A stretch of DNA of 64,000 nt from DATMER01 sp031390755 (GTDB lineage: Bacteria > Acidobacteriota > Thermoanaerobaculia > Multivoradales > UBA5704). Each line of letters starts with the position of its first letter. Position 1 is the first letter of the stretch. Shown here one piece after another: positions 16,757 to 25,124 of the stretch. Under the pieces are notes generated by a model. It did no database searches, had not been told where the DNA came from, and saw nothing but the letters and a program-made list of their open reading frames with translations. Both the position numbers and the translations under genes were made by a program. The stretch is from contig JANMTS010000109.1 of the NCBI GenBank assembly GCA_031390755.1, forward strand, positions 22,916 to 86,915, read 5' to 3'.

Positions 16757-18142
16757 TCAGCCTTCCGAGGCCTCCTTCGCCATCCGCGGCGAGGACCAGT
16801 CGACCTTGCGGGTCAGGTACATGACCGCGGCCAGGATCACGAACAGGCCGAACGAGCCCAGGAGCAGCGCGTAGTCCTCCGCCTGGAGGAGAACGTAGAG
16901 GTAGCCGTAGAGCAGCGCCAGCATGCCGCCCATGGTCAGCGCCCGACGCTTCCCCTTGAGGATGGCCATCGAGTAGCCCGAGATCAGCAGGACGATCGCG
17001 CTGCCGGAGACCGCGTAGGCCGCCCAGAACGGGATCTGCTCCGAAACCGAGAGCAGGAGCAGGTAGAAGAGGCAGAGCGCCGAGCCCACCAGCAGGTAGT
17101 GCATCGGGTGCAGGCCCACCGGGCTGAAGACCTCGAAGAGGAAGAAGGCCAGGAACGTGAGGGCCAGGAAGAGGAGCCCGTACTTCACCGAGCGCTCCGT
17201 CTTCTGGTACACGTCCACCGGCATGTAGAGCGACACGCCGAACGCCGAGTCCGTTACGGCCGCGTCGCTCAGCAACTCCTCGCGTTGCGCTTCCAGCCAC
17301 TGCTGGGGATAGCTCCGGCCGTAGTACGGCACGGCCCAGCTCGCCTGGAATCCTTTCGGCGACACCACCCGGTGGTCCGGCAGGAAGCCGCCCATGAAGC
17401 TCGGATCCTTCCAGGACGAGCTCAGGCTCGCCGTGGTCTGCTTGCCCAGCGGGAGGAACTGGAGCGACCGGCTCCCCTGAAGGGAGAGGTCGAAGGCGAA
17501 GGGCAGGGTCTCCTTCTCCGGCAACTGGGCCAGGCCGGAGATGGGAACCCGCAGACCCGTCGCCCAGAGCCCGGCCAGGCTGCCGCCCGGCGAGAGCTGC
17601 AAGGCGCGGTTGGCCCAGACCAGCCGCACGCCGCTGCGGATGCCGCGCATGTCCGAGACGCCGATCGAGAGATAGGCCTGGTCCCAGAGGATGTCCGTCG
17701 GGAGGATCCTCCACTCCGTGAAGCTCGGCTTGAGGAACGTGCCCGATCCGTGCAGGGCTTCGACCCGGTAGACCGGGACCTCGTAGATGCCTCGCCGCCG
17801 GAGATCCGGATTGAGGCGGCCGTCGAGCTTGAGCGCCTCGGGGAGGAAGTGCGCGAGCTGGGTCCAGGTCGTGACGTTCCCCTTCTCGTCCGTGCTGCGG
17901 CTCAGATACGGCACGGTCAGGACAGGGCCGGCCACCACCTGGGCTCCGCCCCAGGTGCGCCCGATCTCGGACACCACCGAGTCGCGGCGGGCCGCCCGCT
18001 CCCGGATCATGCCGTTCACCATCATCATCGGGATCATCAGGGCCAGGATCAGCAGGCCGATGACGATCATCTTGAACAGCACGGAATCCCGCAGGGTTCG
18101 CTTCTGGGGCAACGGCGCGTCGCCGGTCGCGTCAGGGGTCAT
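16757..18142 (-). CDS. creD: Inner membrane protein CreD
   Basis: A 461-residue membrane protein matching CreD in length and layout. One N-terminal TM segment (VLFKMIVIGLLILALMIPM) is followed by RSDVV-like RRDSVVSEIGRTWGGAQVVAGPVLTVPY, a large periplasmic domain, and five to six C-terminal TM segments including GLLFLALTFLAFFLFEVFSP and HYLLVGSALCLFYLLLLS. CreD is a target of the CreBC system linked to envelope stress and beta-lactam tolerance; its biochemical role is unsettled. GGAGGA precedes the ATG at 18142. Divergent from creB/creC. Confidence 0.92.
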   Translation of the reverse strand: MTPDATGDAPLPQKRTLRDSVLFKMIVIGLLILALMIPMMMVNGMIRERAARRDSVVSEIGRTWGGAQVVAGPVLTVPYLSRSTDEKGNVTTWTQLAHFLPEALKLDGRLNPDLRRRGIYEVPVYRVEALHGSGTFLKPSFTEWRILPTDILWDQAYLSIGVSDMRGIRSGVRLVWANRALQLSPGGSLAGLWATGLRVPISGLAQLPEKETLPFAFDLSLQGSRSLQFLPLGKQTTASLSSSWKDPSFMGGFLPDHRVVSPKGFQASWAVPYYGRSYPQQWLEAQREELLSDAAVTDSAFGVSLYMPVDVYQKTERSVKYGLLFLALTFLAFFLFEVFSPVGLHPMHYLLVGSALCLFYLLLLSVSEQIPFWAAYAVSGSAIVLLISGYSMAILKGKRRALTMGGMLALLYGYLYVLLQAEDYALLLGSFGLFVILAAVMYLTRKVDWSSPRMAKEASEG

Positions 18143-18308
18143 CTCATCTCCTCCGTTGAGCATCGTGAGTAAGGGCCTTTCGGGCCTGAAGAGGAGTAGA
18201 CCACGGCGTCGGGTCGTGGCCGTGGCGGGATCGAGGAAAGACGGGACCGGATCGTGGCGGAATTGTGGCAACGGCTCCGGGAGCCCCGGCTTGGAGTACA
18301 TTGCCGCC

Positions 18309-19043
18309 ATGACGTCTTCGGCCGGCGCTGCCGGCGTGCTGATCGGTCTCGTGGACGACGAGGAGAGCCTTCGGGAGACGGTGGGCTTCGCCCTGCGCCG
18401 CGAGGGCTACCGGGTCGAGCCCTTTCCGGACGGGCTGGCGGCCTGGCGGAGCTTCGAGCAGGGGCTGCCGGACCTGGTCGTCCTCGACATCCTGATGCCC
18501 CAGATGGACGGGCTGGAGCTCTGCCGCCGGCTGAGAGCCCTGTCCGAACGCCTGCCCATCCTCTTCCTGACCTCGAAGGACGACGAGTTCGACCGGGTGC
18601 TCGGGCTGGAGCTGGGGGCGGACGACTATCTCTGCAAGCCGTTCTCGATGCGCGAGCTGCTGGCCCGGGTCAAGGTGCTGCTGCGGCGGGCGGCCGTGCG
18701 CGACGAGCCGGCCGGCGGACCCACTGGGGGGACCGAGGAGCGGATCGTCGAGGTCGGCCGCCTCCGGCTCGATCTCCGCCGCTATCAGGCCCACTGGTCG
18801 AACGCTGCCCTGCCGCTGACCGTCACCGAGTTCACCCTTCTCCACGCCCTGGCCCGCCACCCGGGACATGTGAAGAGCCGCGCCCAGCTTCTGCAGGAGG
18901 GCTACCCTCACGACGCCTACGCGAGCGACCGCACCATCGACAGCCATATCAAGAGGCTGCGGCGGAAGCTGACCGAGGCCGACCCGGCCTTCGACGCGGT
19001 CGAGACGGTGTACGGGCTCGGCTACCGCTGGCGCCCCGACTGA
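18309..19043 (+). CDS. creB: OmpR-family response regulator, CreB-like
   Basis: A 244-residue protein: N-terminal receiver domain with Asp60 in LVVLDILMP and the Lys of LCKPFS, then a C-terminal winged helix (LTVTEFTLLHALARHPGHV...TIDSHIKRLRRKL...YGLGYRW). It would be phosphorylated by the adjacent kinase and act on creD and other targets. ATG 18309 follows TGCCGCC with no strong Shine-Dalgarno. The gene is 19 bases from the kinase, so they form an operon. I name it CreB because creD is adjacent and divergent; by sequence alone it is a generic OmpR-type regulator. No pair of TTCAC half-sites like the enterobacterial cre tag was seen in the creD/creB intergenic region. Confidence 0.85.
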   Translation: MTSSAGAAGVLIGLVDDEESLRETVGFALRREGYRVEPFPDGLAAWRSFEQGLPDLVVLDILMPQMDGLELCRRLRALSERLPILFLTSKDDEFDRVLGLELGADDYLCKPFSMRELLARVKVLLRRAAVRDEPAGGPTGGTEERIVEVGRLRLDLRRYQAHWSNAALPLTVTEFTLLHALARHPGHVKSRAQLLQEGYPHDAYASDRTIDSHIKRLRRKLTEADPAFDAVETVYGLGYRWRPD

Positions 19044-19062
19044 GCTTGACCAGGTAGATACC

Positions 19063-20748
19063 ATGCGCTTCCTCACCGGCATCCCCCTGAGGCTGCTCCT
19101 GTTCAACGTGCTGCTGGTGTTCCTGCCGGCGGCCGGGTTCCTCTATCTGGATGTCTATGAGAGGGAGCTGCTGAAAGCCCAGGAGCGGGCGATGGTGCAG
19201 CAGGGCCGGCACCTGGCCGCGGCGCTGTCGAGCCTGGGAGACCTCGACCGCGGTCTCGACCAGGCCCGGGCCGACGGGCTGCTGCGCCGGCTCGACCGCC
19301 GGACGGACGCCCGGCTGCGCATCCTCGGCCCGGGCGGCGCGCTGCTCGCCGACTCGGCCTCCTACGGACCGCAACGGAGCGCGGGCGGCGGCGAGAGGGA
19401 GCTCCCGGAGCGCTACCGATCCGAAAGCCTCGAACCGTCCCCGTCCGGAGCGCGGCTCAAGCCGTCCTACCGGATCGGCGTCTGGATCTACAACGTCCCC
19501 CGGCGCGTGGCCCGGTTCCTGGGCGCTCCGCGGCCCGACCCGCCGGAGACCTTCTACGATCATCCGGGCGAGCCGCTGCTCGGCTCGGAGGTCCAGGCCG
19601 CGCTCGCCGGCCGCTACGGTGCTGTCACCCGGCGGACTCCCGGGCAGCGGTCGCTCACCCTCTATTCAGCCATCCCGGTGCGCGCTGGTTCGGATCGAGA
19701 CGGCAACAGGGTCGTTGGCGCGGTCCTGGTCTCCCAGTCCACCTACCGCCTGCTTGCCGCTATCTACGAGGTGCGCCTGGGCATCTTCCGCGTCTTCCTC
19801 GGCTCGGTGGCGGCGGCCGTGGTCCTGACGCTGATCGTGTCCACGACCATCGCCCGTCCCCTGCGGCGGCTCCGCGACGAGGCCAACGCCCTGCTCGACC
19901 GCCGCGGCCGGCTGCGCGGGCGCTTCGGCGGCTCGAAGCGCCGCGACGAGATCGGCGACCTCGCCCGAGCCCTGGAGGAATTGACCCGGCGCCTGGAGGC
20001 CCACCTTGCGTTCACCGAGTCGTTCGCTTCGGACGTCTCGCACGAGCTCAAGAATCCGCTGGCCGCGATCCGCACCGCCACCGAGCTTCTCGCCGAGGTC
20101 GAGGAGCCCGCGGACCGCCAGCGGTTCCTCGGCCTGGTCCAGAAGGAGGTGGCGCGCATGGAGGGTCTGCTCTCCGGCGTGCGCGAGATCACCGAGATCG
20201 ACGCCCGGCTCGAAGAGGAAGGGACCGGGCCGACCGCCCTCGACGCGCTGCTCCGGGAGGTGGTCGCAGCGCGATGTCTGCGCGCCGAGCATCGGGATTT
20301 CGTCGCCGCGCAATGTCTGCGCGCCGACAGGAGCGTCGAAACGCTGGTACGAGCGGGCTCGGAGCGCATCCTGGTGCGCGCCTCGCCCGAGCGGCTGACC
20401 CAGGTTCTCGAGAATCTGCTCGACAACGCGGCGAGCTTCTCGCCTCCCGGCGGGACGGTGGAGGTCCGCCTGGTGCGAATCGATGGCAGCGCCGTCCTGA
20501 CCGTGGACGACCGCGGCCCGGGAATCCCCGAGGCGCACCTTGAGCGCATCTTCGACAGGTTCTTTTCCTGGCGCCCCGCCCACGGCCGGAGCGACCGGAA
20601 TGATCGGAGCGAGCGAAGCGAAGTCCGGCACACCGGTCTGGGGCTCGCCATCGCGAAGGCGATCGTGGAGGGTTACGGGGGTTCCATCGCCGCCCGCAAC
20701 CGTCCCGGCGGCGGGGCCTGCTTCGAGGTTCATTTCCCGGCGGCCTGA
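19063..20748 (+). CDS. creC: Membrane sensor histidine kinase, CreC-like
   Basis: A 561-residue kinase. TM1 lies at ~8-28; a periplasmic sensor region runs to ~245; TM2 is FRVFLGSVAAAVVLTLIVST. This is followed by HAMP (ARPLRRLRDEANALL), HisKA with His327 in SHELKNPLAAIRTATELL, and HATPase_c with VLENLLDNAASF, DDRGPGIPE, FDRFF and GLGLAIAKAIV. The sequence RSDRNDRSERSE inside the ATP lid is encoded by 9-bp units, and a short duplicated 'CLRAEHRDFVAAQCLRADR' lies between the two catalytic subdomains. Partner of the upstream regulator. Signal unknown. Confidence 0.88.
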   Translation: MRFLTGIPLRLLLFNVLLVFLPAAGFLYLDVYERELLKAQERAMVQQGRHLAAALSSLGDLDRGLDQARADGLLRRLDRRTDARLRILGPGGALLADSASYGPQRSAGGGERELPERYRSESLEPSPSGARLKPSYRIGVWIYNVPRRVARFLGAPRPDPPETFYDHPGEPLLGSEVQAALAGRYGAVTRRTPGQRSLTLYSAIPVRAGSDRDGNRVVGAVLVSQSTYRLLAAIYEVRLGIFRVFLGSVAAAVVLTLIVSTTIARPLRRLRDEANALLDRRGRLRGRFGGSKRRDEIGDLARALEELTRRLEAHLAFTESFASDVSHELKNPLAAIRTATELLAEVEEPADRQRFLGLVQKEVARMEGLLSGVREITEIDARLEEEGTGPTALDALLREVVAARCLRAEHRDFVAAQCLRADRSVETLVRAGSERILVRASPERLTQVLENLLDNAASFSPPGGTVEVRLVRIDGSAVLTVDDRGPGIPEAHLERIFDRFFSWRPAHGRSDRNDRSERSEVRHTGLGLAIAKAIVEGYGGSIAARNRPGGGACFEVHFPAA

Positions 20749-20830
20749 CGCCTCGTGTAGTCTTTGCGGGAGACGGAGAGGTTTTGCGTATCCTGGGACG
20801 GCGTTCAAGCCGCCCGATCAAGGAGGGCCG

Positions 20831-21223
20831 ATGGCAGGGGTTCCCGGAGCGAGCAAGAGGATCGAGGAGCGAGTTCTGGCGTGGCCGGGCGTGGAAGCCC
20901 ACCCGCATCGCTTCGGCGGCATCGAATACTGGCTGGGCAACCGGGAGGTTGGGCACATCCACGGCGATCACATGCTCGACATCGCCTTTCCGAAGCGGGT
21001 GCGCGAAGAGCTGGTCCAGGCCGGCCTCGCCCGGCCGCATCACCTGCTGCCGCAGAGCGGCTGGGTCAGCTTCTACATGCGCGTGGAAGAGGACGTGGAG
21101 CAGGCCGTGACCCTCCTCGCCCGGTCGTACGAGCTGGCGCGCGAGCAGCAGGCCCGCAAGAGCGGAGAGGCTCTCGCGGCTGCGACGGCCGCAACGGCCG
21201 CGCAGCCGGGCCCGGAGAGTTGA
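20831..21223 (+). CDS. DUF5519 (luciferase-like domain) family protein
   Basis: A 130-residue soluble protein. The pattern RVLAWPGVEAHPHRFGGIEYWLG, then REVGHIHGD, D-I-x-F-P-K-R-V-R-E and a closing HHLLPQSGWVSFYMR is that of the DUF5519 family, small proteins of unproven function. An ideal AAGGAGG sits before the ATG at 20831. The tail is Ala/Thr-rich and encoded by GCAACGGCC-type repeats. The stop overlaps the TTG start of the MFS gene (TTGA), so the two are co-translated. Confidence 0.78.
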   Translation: MAGVPGASKRIEERVLAWPGVEAHPHRFGGIEYWLGNREVGHIHGDHMLDIAFPKRVREELVQAGLARPHHLLPQSGWVSFYMRVEEDVEQAVTLLARSYELAREQQARKSGEALAAATAATAAQPGPES

Positions 21224-22863
21224 ACAACCCCGAGGCGGCCGCGCCGCCTCGACGCTCCACCTGGAGCCCGCTGCGCCACGCCACCTTCCGGGCCCTGTGG
21301 ATCGCCACGCTGGCCTCGAACGTCGGCACCTGGTTCCAGAGCGTCGGCGCCGCCTGGCTGATGACCTCGCTCACGACCTCCGCGGTGATGGTGGCGCTGG
21401 TCCAGGCCGCCACCAGCCTCCCGATGTTCCTGCTCTCCCTCCCCGCCGGCGCCCTGGCCGACGTCGTGGACCGCCGCCGCATCCTCCTCGTCACCCAGAG
21501 CTGGATGACGCTCGCCGCCGCCGGCCTGAGCATCCTGACCTTCGCCGGCCGGACCGGCCCGTGGACCCTGCTCCTCTTCACCACCCTGCTGGGGCTCGGC
21601 GCGGCCCTCAACCAGCCGGCGTGGCAGTCGATCATCCCGGAGCTCGTGCCGCGCGAGGATCTCCCCGCGGCCATCTCGCTCGGGAGCGTCGGCTTCAACA
21701 TCGCCCGCGCCGCCGGTCCCGCGCTCGGAGGCCTGATCGTGGCGGCGGCCGGCGCCGAGCTCAACTTCCTGCTCAACGCGCTCTCGTTCCTGGGGGTGCT
21801 GGTGGTGCTCTTCCGCTGGGAACGGCCGCCGGGTACTTCGGTCCTGCCGGCCGAGCGGTTCTTCGGCGCCATGCGCACCGGACTGCGCTACGTCCGCCAC
21901 TCGCCGGAGCTGCTGGCGGTGATCACGCGCGGCGCGGTGTTCGTCACCGGCGCCAGCTCGCTCTGGGCCTTGCTGCCGGTGGTGGCGCGCGATCTCGGAC
22001 GCGGCGCCGCCGGCTACGGACTGCTGCTCGGAGCCCTGGGCGTCGGTGCGGTGGCGGGTGCGTTCGTCCTTCCCCGCCTCAATCGCAAAAATTCGCGCAA
22101 GGACTCGACGGACGTGGTCGTCGCCATCACCACGCTGGTCTTCGCGGGCGGCGTGCTCGTGCTGGGTCTCAAGATCCACTTCTGGCTGATCTTCACCGCC
22201 CTGCTCGCGGCAGGCGGAGCCTGGCTGGCGCTCCTCTCCAGCCTGAACGTGGCGGTCCAGACGCTCGTGCCCTCCTGGGTCCGCGGCCGGGCGCTGTCGG
22301 TCTACATGCTCTGCATCTTCGGCGGCCTCGCCGGGGGAAGCGCTCTCTGGGGGGCAGTGGCCGAGCGCACCGGCGTGCCGCGCGCCCTGGCCCTCTCCGC
22401 GGCCAGCCTCGTCGCCGGCCTGCTCCTCACCTTCCGCATTCCTCTGCGCTCGGGCGAAGGTCTCAACCTGGCGCCTTCCCGCCAGTGGCCCGCCCCGCGG
22501 ACCGACTACGACGAGATGGAGCCGCACGGCGGCCCCGTCCTGGTGATGCTCCGCTACCGGATCGATCCGCAGCAGGCCGCGGACTTCTCCACCGCCATGC
22601 GCGATCTCCGGCGGGTCCGGCTGCGCGGCGGCGCCATGCAATGGGGGCTGTTCACGGACGCTGCCGACTCCGGTCAATACACGGAGATGTTCCTGGTCGA
22701 GTCCTGGATGGAGCACCTGCGCCAGCACGAGCGGATCACCGTGGCCGACGAGGAGATCCGTCTGCACGCCGGCTCGTTCCACCTGGGACCGGAGCCGCCG
22801 TCGGTCGAGCACCTGATGGCGGTGGACCGGTCCCGGGGGCCGTCTTCCAGACCGGCCGCCTGA
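21220..22863 (+). CDS. MFS transporter (MFS_3/EntS-like) with C-terminal antibiotic-monooxygenase-like domain
   Basis: A 547-residue protein. Residues ~10-405 hold 10-12 TM helices with FRALWIATLASNVGTWFQSVGAAWL, DRRRILL and the signature of the transmembrane-secretion-effector MFS family (exporters). The cytoplasmic tail (~430-547) contains RYRIDPQQAADFSTAMRDL, a central RRGGA-like strand and ESWMEHLRQHER. This dimeric ferredoxin-like domain is typical of this subfamily. Substrate unknown. The TTG start overlaps the upstream TGA; GGAG is very close to it, so a slightly later start is possible. Confidence 0.86.
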   Translation: MNNPEAAAPPRRSTWSPLRHATFRALWIATLASNVGTWFQSVGAAWLMTSLTTSAVMVALVQAATSLPMFLLSLPAGALADVVDRRRILLVTQSWMTLAAAGLSILTFAGRTGPWTLLLFTTLLGLGAALNQPAWQSIIPELVPREDLPAAISLGSVGFNIARAAGPALGGLIVAAAGAELNFLLNALSFLGVLVVLFRWERPPGTSVLPAERFFGAMRTGLRYVRHSPELLAVITRGAVFVTGASSLWALLPVVARDLGRGAAGYGLLLGALGVGAVAGAFVLPRLNRKNSRKDSTDVVVAITTLVFAGGVLVLGLKIHFWLIFTALLAAGGAWLALLSSLNVAVQTLVPSWVRGRALSVYMLCIFGGLAGGSALWGAVAERTGVPRALALSAASLVAGLLLTFRIPLRSGEGLNLAPSRQWPAPRTDYDEMEPHGGPVLVMLRYRIDPQQAADFSTAMRDLRRVRLRGGAMQWGLFTDAADSGQYTEMFLVESWMEHLRQHERITVADEEIRLHAGSFHLGPEPPSVEHLMAVDRSRGPSSRPAA

Positions 22864-22903
22864 ACCGTCGATCCGGCCTTCTATCTGGACAGCCGGGCGG
22901 CGG

Positions 22904-22993
22904 TCAGTCCCGCCGCAGCGCCACGAGCGGGTCCATCTGGCTCGCGCGGTGCGCCGGGATGGCGCTCGCGATCAGCGCCACGGCCGCGAGCAT
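22904..22993 (-). pseudogene. C-terminal remnant of a MacB/ADOP-type ABC permease
   Basis: Reading leftward from 22993, the frame gives MLAAVALIASAIPAHRASQM then DPLVALRRD and a stop. This is the last TM helix and the invariant P-A-x-R-A-(S/T)-x-x-D-P-(L/M)-x-A-L-R ending of FtsX/MacB permeases. Only about 30 codons remain and an in-frame TAA lies four codons upstream. It lies between the MFS gene and the phosphodiesterase gene. Confidence 0.7.
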
Positions 22994-23056
22994 TGGCCAT
23001 CCTTACGCCCTGGGGGCGGAACATGTTTCGTGGCGAGTGGTATAAAAGCGTCCGCG

Positions 23057-25030
23057 ATGAAGCGCCTTCCGCTGCGTGTCCTGGTACCGGCGCTGGTCCC
23101 GGCGCTGGTCCTGGCGTTCGGGGGCTGCCGCCCGTCTCCCCCGAAGCCGGAGCGCGCGCCCGTCCTGTTCCTCGGCCTCGACGGCGCCGACTGGCAGCTC
23201 CTCGATCCCTACCTGAAGAACGGGACGATGCCCAACCTCGCCGCGCTGGCCGCGGAGGGCCGCTCGGGCGTCCTGGCCACGCTTCAGCCGCCGCTCTCCC
23301 CGCTCGTCTGGACCACGATGATGACGGGGGTGAGCCCGCTGGAGCACGGCGTGCTCGACTTCACCCGGCTGAACCCGCGGACCGGCGTCGAGGAGCCGAT
23401 CACCCGTGAGGAGCGGCGGGTTCCCGCCATCTGGAACCTCGCCGACCTCGAAGGCCGCAGCTCGGCCGTGTTCGGGATGTGGGCGACCTGGCCCGCCGAG
23501 CCGGTGCGCGGGCTGATGGTCGCCGACCGCTTCTTCTCCTTCACCTCCCGGGACCGGAGGCCGCCGCCGGGGATCGTCCATCCCGCGGACCGGGAGCCCT
23601 GGGCCCGGGAGACCCTCGAGCGCGTCGAGCGGGAGACCGGGTACGAATCGCTCCGCGAGTACCTCCCCTGGCTGGAGCCGGCGGAGTATGAAGAGGCCGC
23701 GGTCGGCGACGGCTACGGCCAGCCGGTGAGCGCGCTGCGCCGCATCCTGGTCGAAACCCGCGCCTACGATGCGCTGGCCAGCTCCTGGTTGACGACGGAG
23801 ACGCCGGACCTGACCGTCCTCTATCTCCAGGGGACCGACACTCTGGGCCACGTGTTCGCGCCCTACGCGCCGCCACGCCAGGAGGGCGTTTCGGCCGAGA
23901 GCTTCGAGAGATACCGGCGCGTTCCGGAGATCTACTTCGCCGAGGTGGACCGCCTGATCGGCCGGTACCGCGATTGGGCCGCGAAGCGCGGCGCGGTCGT
24001 CCTGATCGCCTCGGACCATGGCTTTCTCTGGGGAGACGGGCGGCCCCGGAATATCGGGAATGGGACTGGAACCGGGAACGCGGCCACGGCCGGCCTCTGG
24101 CACCGCGACGAGGGGATCTATCTCCTCTGGGGACCCGAAATCGCCCCGGGCGGGGAACGCGGACGCGGCCGGGTGGACCAGGTCGCCTCCACGCTCCTGG
24201 CGCTCCTCGGCCTCCCGCCCGGGAAGGGGCTGGCCGGACCTCCCCTGCCCGGCTCGCCGGCCGGCTCCGGGGACCCGGTCGACTATCGGGCCCGCTGGAA
24301 GCCCGCCCCGATTCCGGAGACGGCCGAGACAGCCGAGCCGGCCGGCGGCTCGCAATCGGAAGAGATCGCCAAGCTGCGCGCGCTCGGCTACCTCGGATCC
24401 TCCGAACCGAACCGCGCGGTTTCTCCAGGAGACAAGCGTCCCGGCGGCACGCGCACCGCAGCCTCCTACAACAACGAAGGTCTCCTGCTCCGCCAGGCGG
24501 GCCGCGAGACCGAGGCCGGCCGCGCCTTCGAGCGCGCCCTGACCCTGGCTCCGGAATCGGCGTCCGCGCTCTGGAACTTGAGCGAGCTGCTGGAGAGCCG
24601 GAACCGTGACCGGTCCGACGACCTCCTGATCCGGGCCGTGGAAGCAGGTCTGCCCGGCGGTGCCGAGCGTGTCCTGGGCCGGGTCCGTCAGGCCGAGCCG
24701 GAACGCCGGCTCTCACAGGCTGATCCCGATCGTCGGCTTCGCCTCCTTGACCGGGCGCTCGCCGTCCTGACCAGTGATCCCAGGCTCTGGCTCGCCCGCG
24801 GCCAGCTCCGCTTCGAGCGCCAGGAATGCCGCGAAGCGCGCGCCGACTTCGAGACCGCCGCGCGCCTCGCGCCGACGGAGCCCCTGGCCCACAACGGGAT
24901 CGGCCTCTCCAGCCTCTGCCTCGAAGACCCGGCCGGAGCCGCCCGCGCCTTCCGGCAATCGCTGGAGATCGATCCCGCCCAGCCGGAGATCCGCGGCGTG
25001 CTCGCGCAACTCGCACCACTCGGAGGCTGA
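23057..25030 (+). CDS. Lipoprotein with type I phosphodiesterase / sulfatase-like domain and C-terminal TPRs
   Basis: A 657-residue predicted lipoprotein; lipobox LAFGGC at ~19-24. The alkaline-phosphatase-superfamily domain (~32-410) begins VLFLGLDGADWQLLDPYL with NGTMPNLAAL and TMMTGVSPLEHGV (nucleophile Thr/Ser region). It carries LQGTDTLGHVF and ASDHGF as metal ligands. Such proteins hydrolyse phosphodiesters or transfer phospho-groups to glycans; here the substrate is unknown. TPR helices follow from ~475 (AASYNNEGLLLRQAGRETEA, ALTLAPESASALWNLSELL). ATG 23057 is chosen because the lipoprotein signal starts there. A TATAAAA stretch lies just upstream of the start. Confidence 0.85.
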   Translation: MKRLPLRVLVPALVPALVLAFGGCRPSPPKPERAPVLFLGLDGADWQLLDPYLKNGTMPNLAALAAEGRSGVLATLQPPLSPLVWTTMMTGVSPLEHGVLDFTRLNPRTGVEEPITREERRVPAIWNLADLEGRSSAVFGMWATWPAEPVRGLMVADRFFSFTSRDRRPPPGIVHPADREPWARETLERVERETGYESLREYLPWLEPAEYEEAAVGDGYGQPVSALRRILVETRAYDALASSWLTTETPDLTVLYLQGTDTLGHVFAPYAPPRQEGVSAESFERYRRVPEIYFAEVDRLIGRYRDWAAKRGAVVLIASDHGFLWGDGRPRNIGNGTGTGNAATAGLWHRDEGIYLLWGPEIAPGGERGRGRVDQVASTLLALLGLPPGKGLAGPPLPGSPAGSGDPVDYRARWKPAPIPETAETAEPAGGSQSEEIAKLRALGYLGSSEPNRAVSPGDKRPGGTRTAASYNNEGLLLRQAGRETEAGRAFERALTLAPESASALWNLSELLESRNRDRSDDLLIRAVEAGLPGGAERVLGRVRQAEPERRLSQADPDRRLRLLDRALAVLTSDPRLWLARGQLRFERQECREARADFETAARLAPTEPLAHNGIGLSSLCLEDPAGAARAFRQSLEIDPAQPEIRGVLAQLAPLGG

Positions 25031-25124
25031 GAGGCTCTCCCCCGCCTCCTCCCGGCGTGATAGGTTTCGCCCTGCCGCACATTTGCAACATGACTCGGCG
25101 GAGACCCGCCGACAGGAGCCTCTG

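Noticed and set aside
18143..18308. CreB operator (paired TTCAC half-sites) between creD and creB
   Set aside because: No such pair was found; any binding site in this organism must differ from the enterobacterial one.
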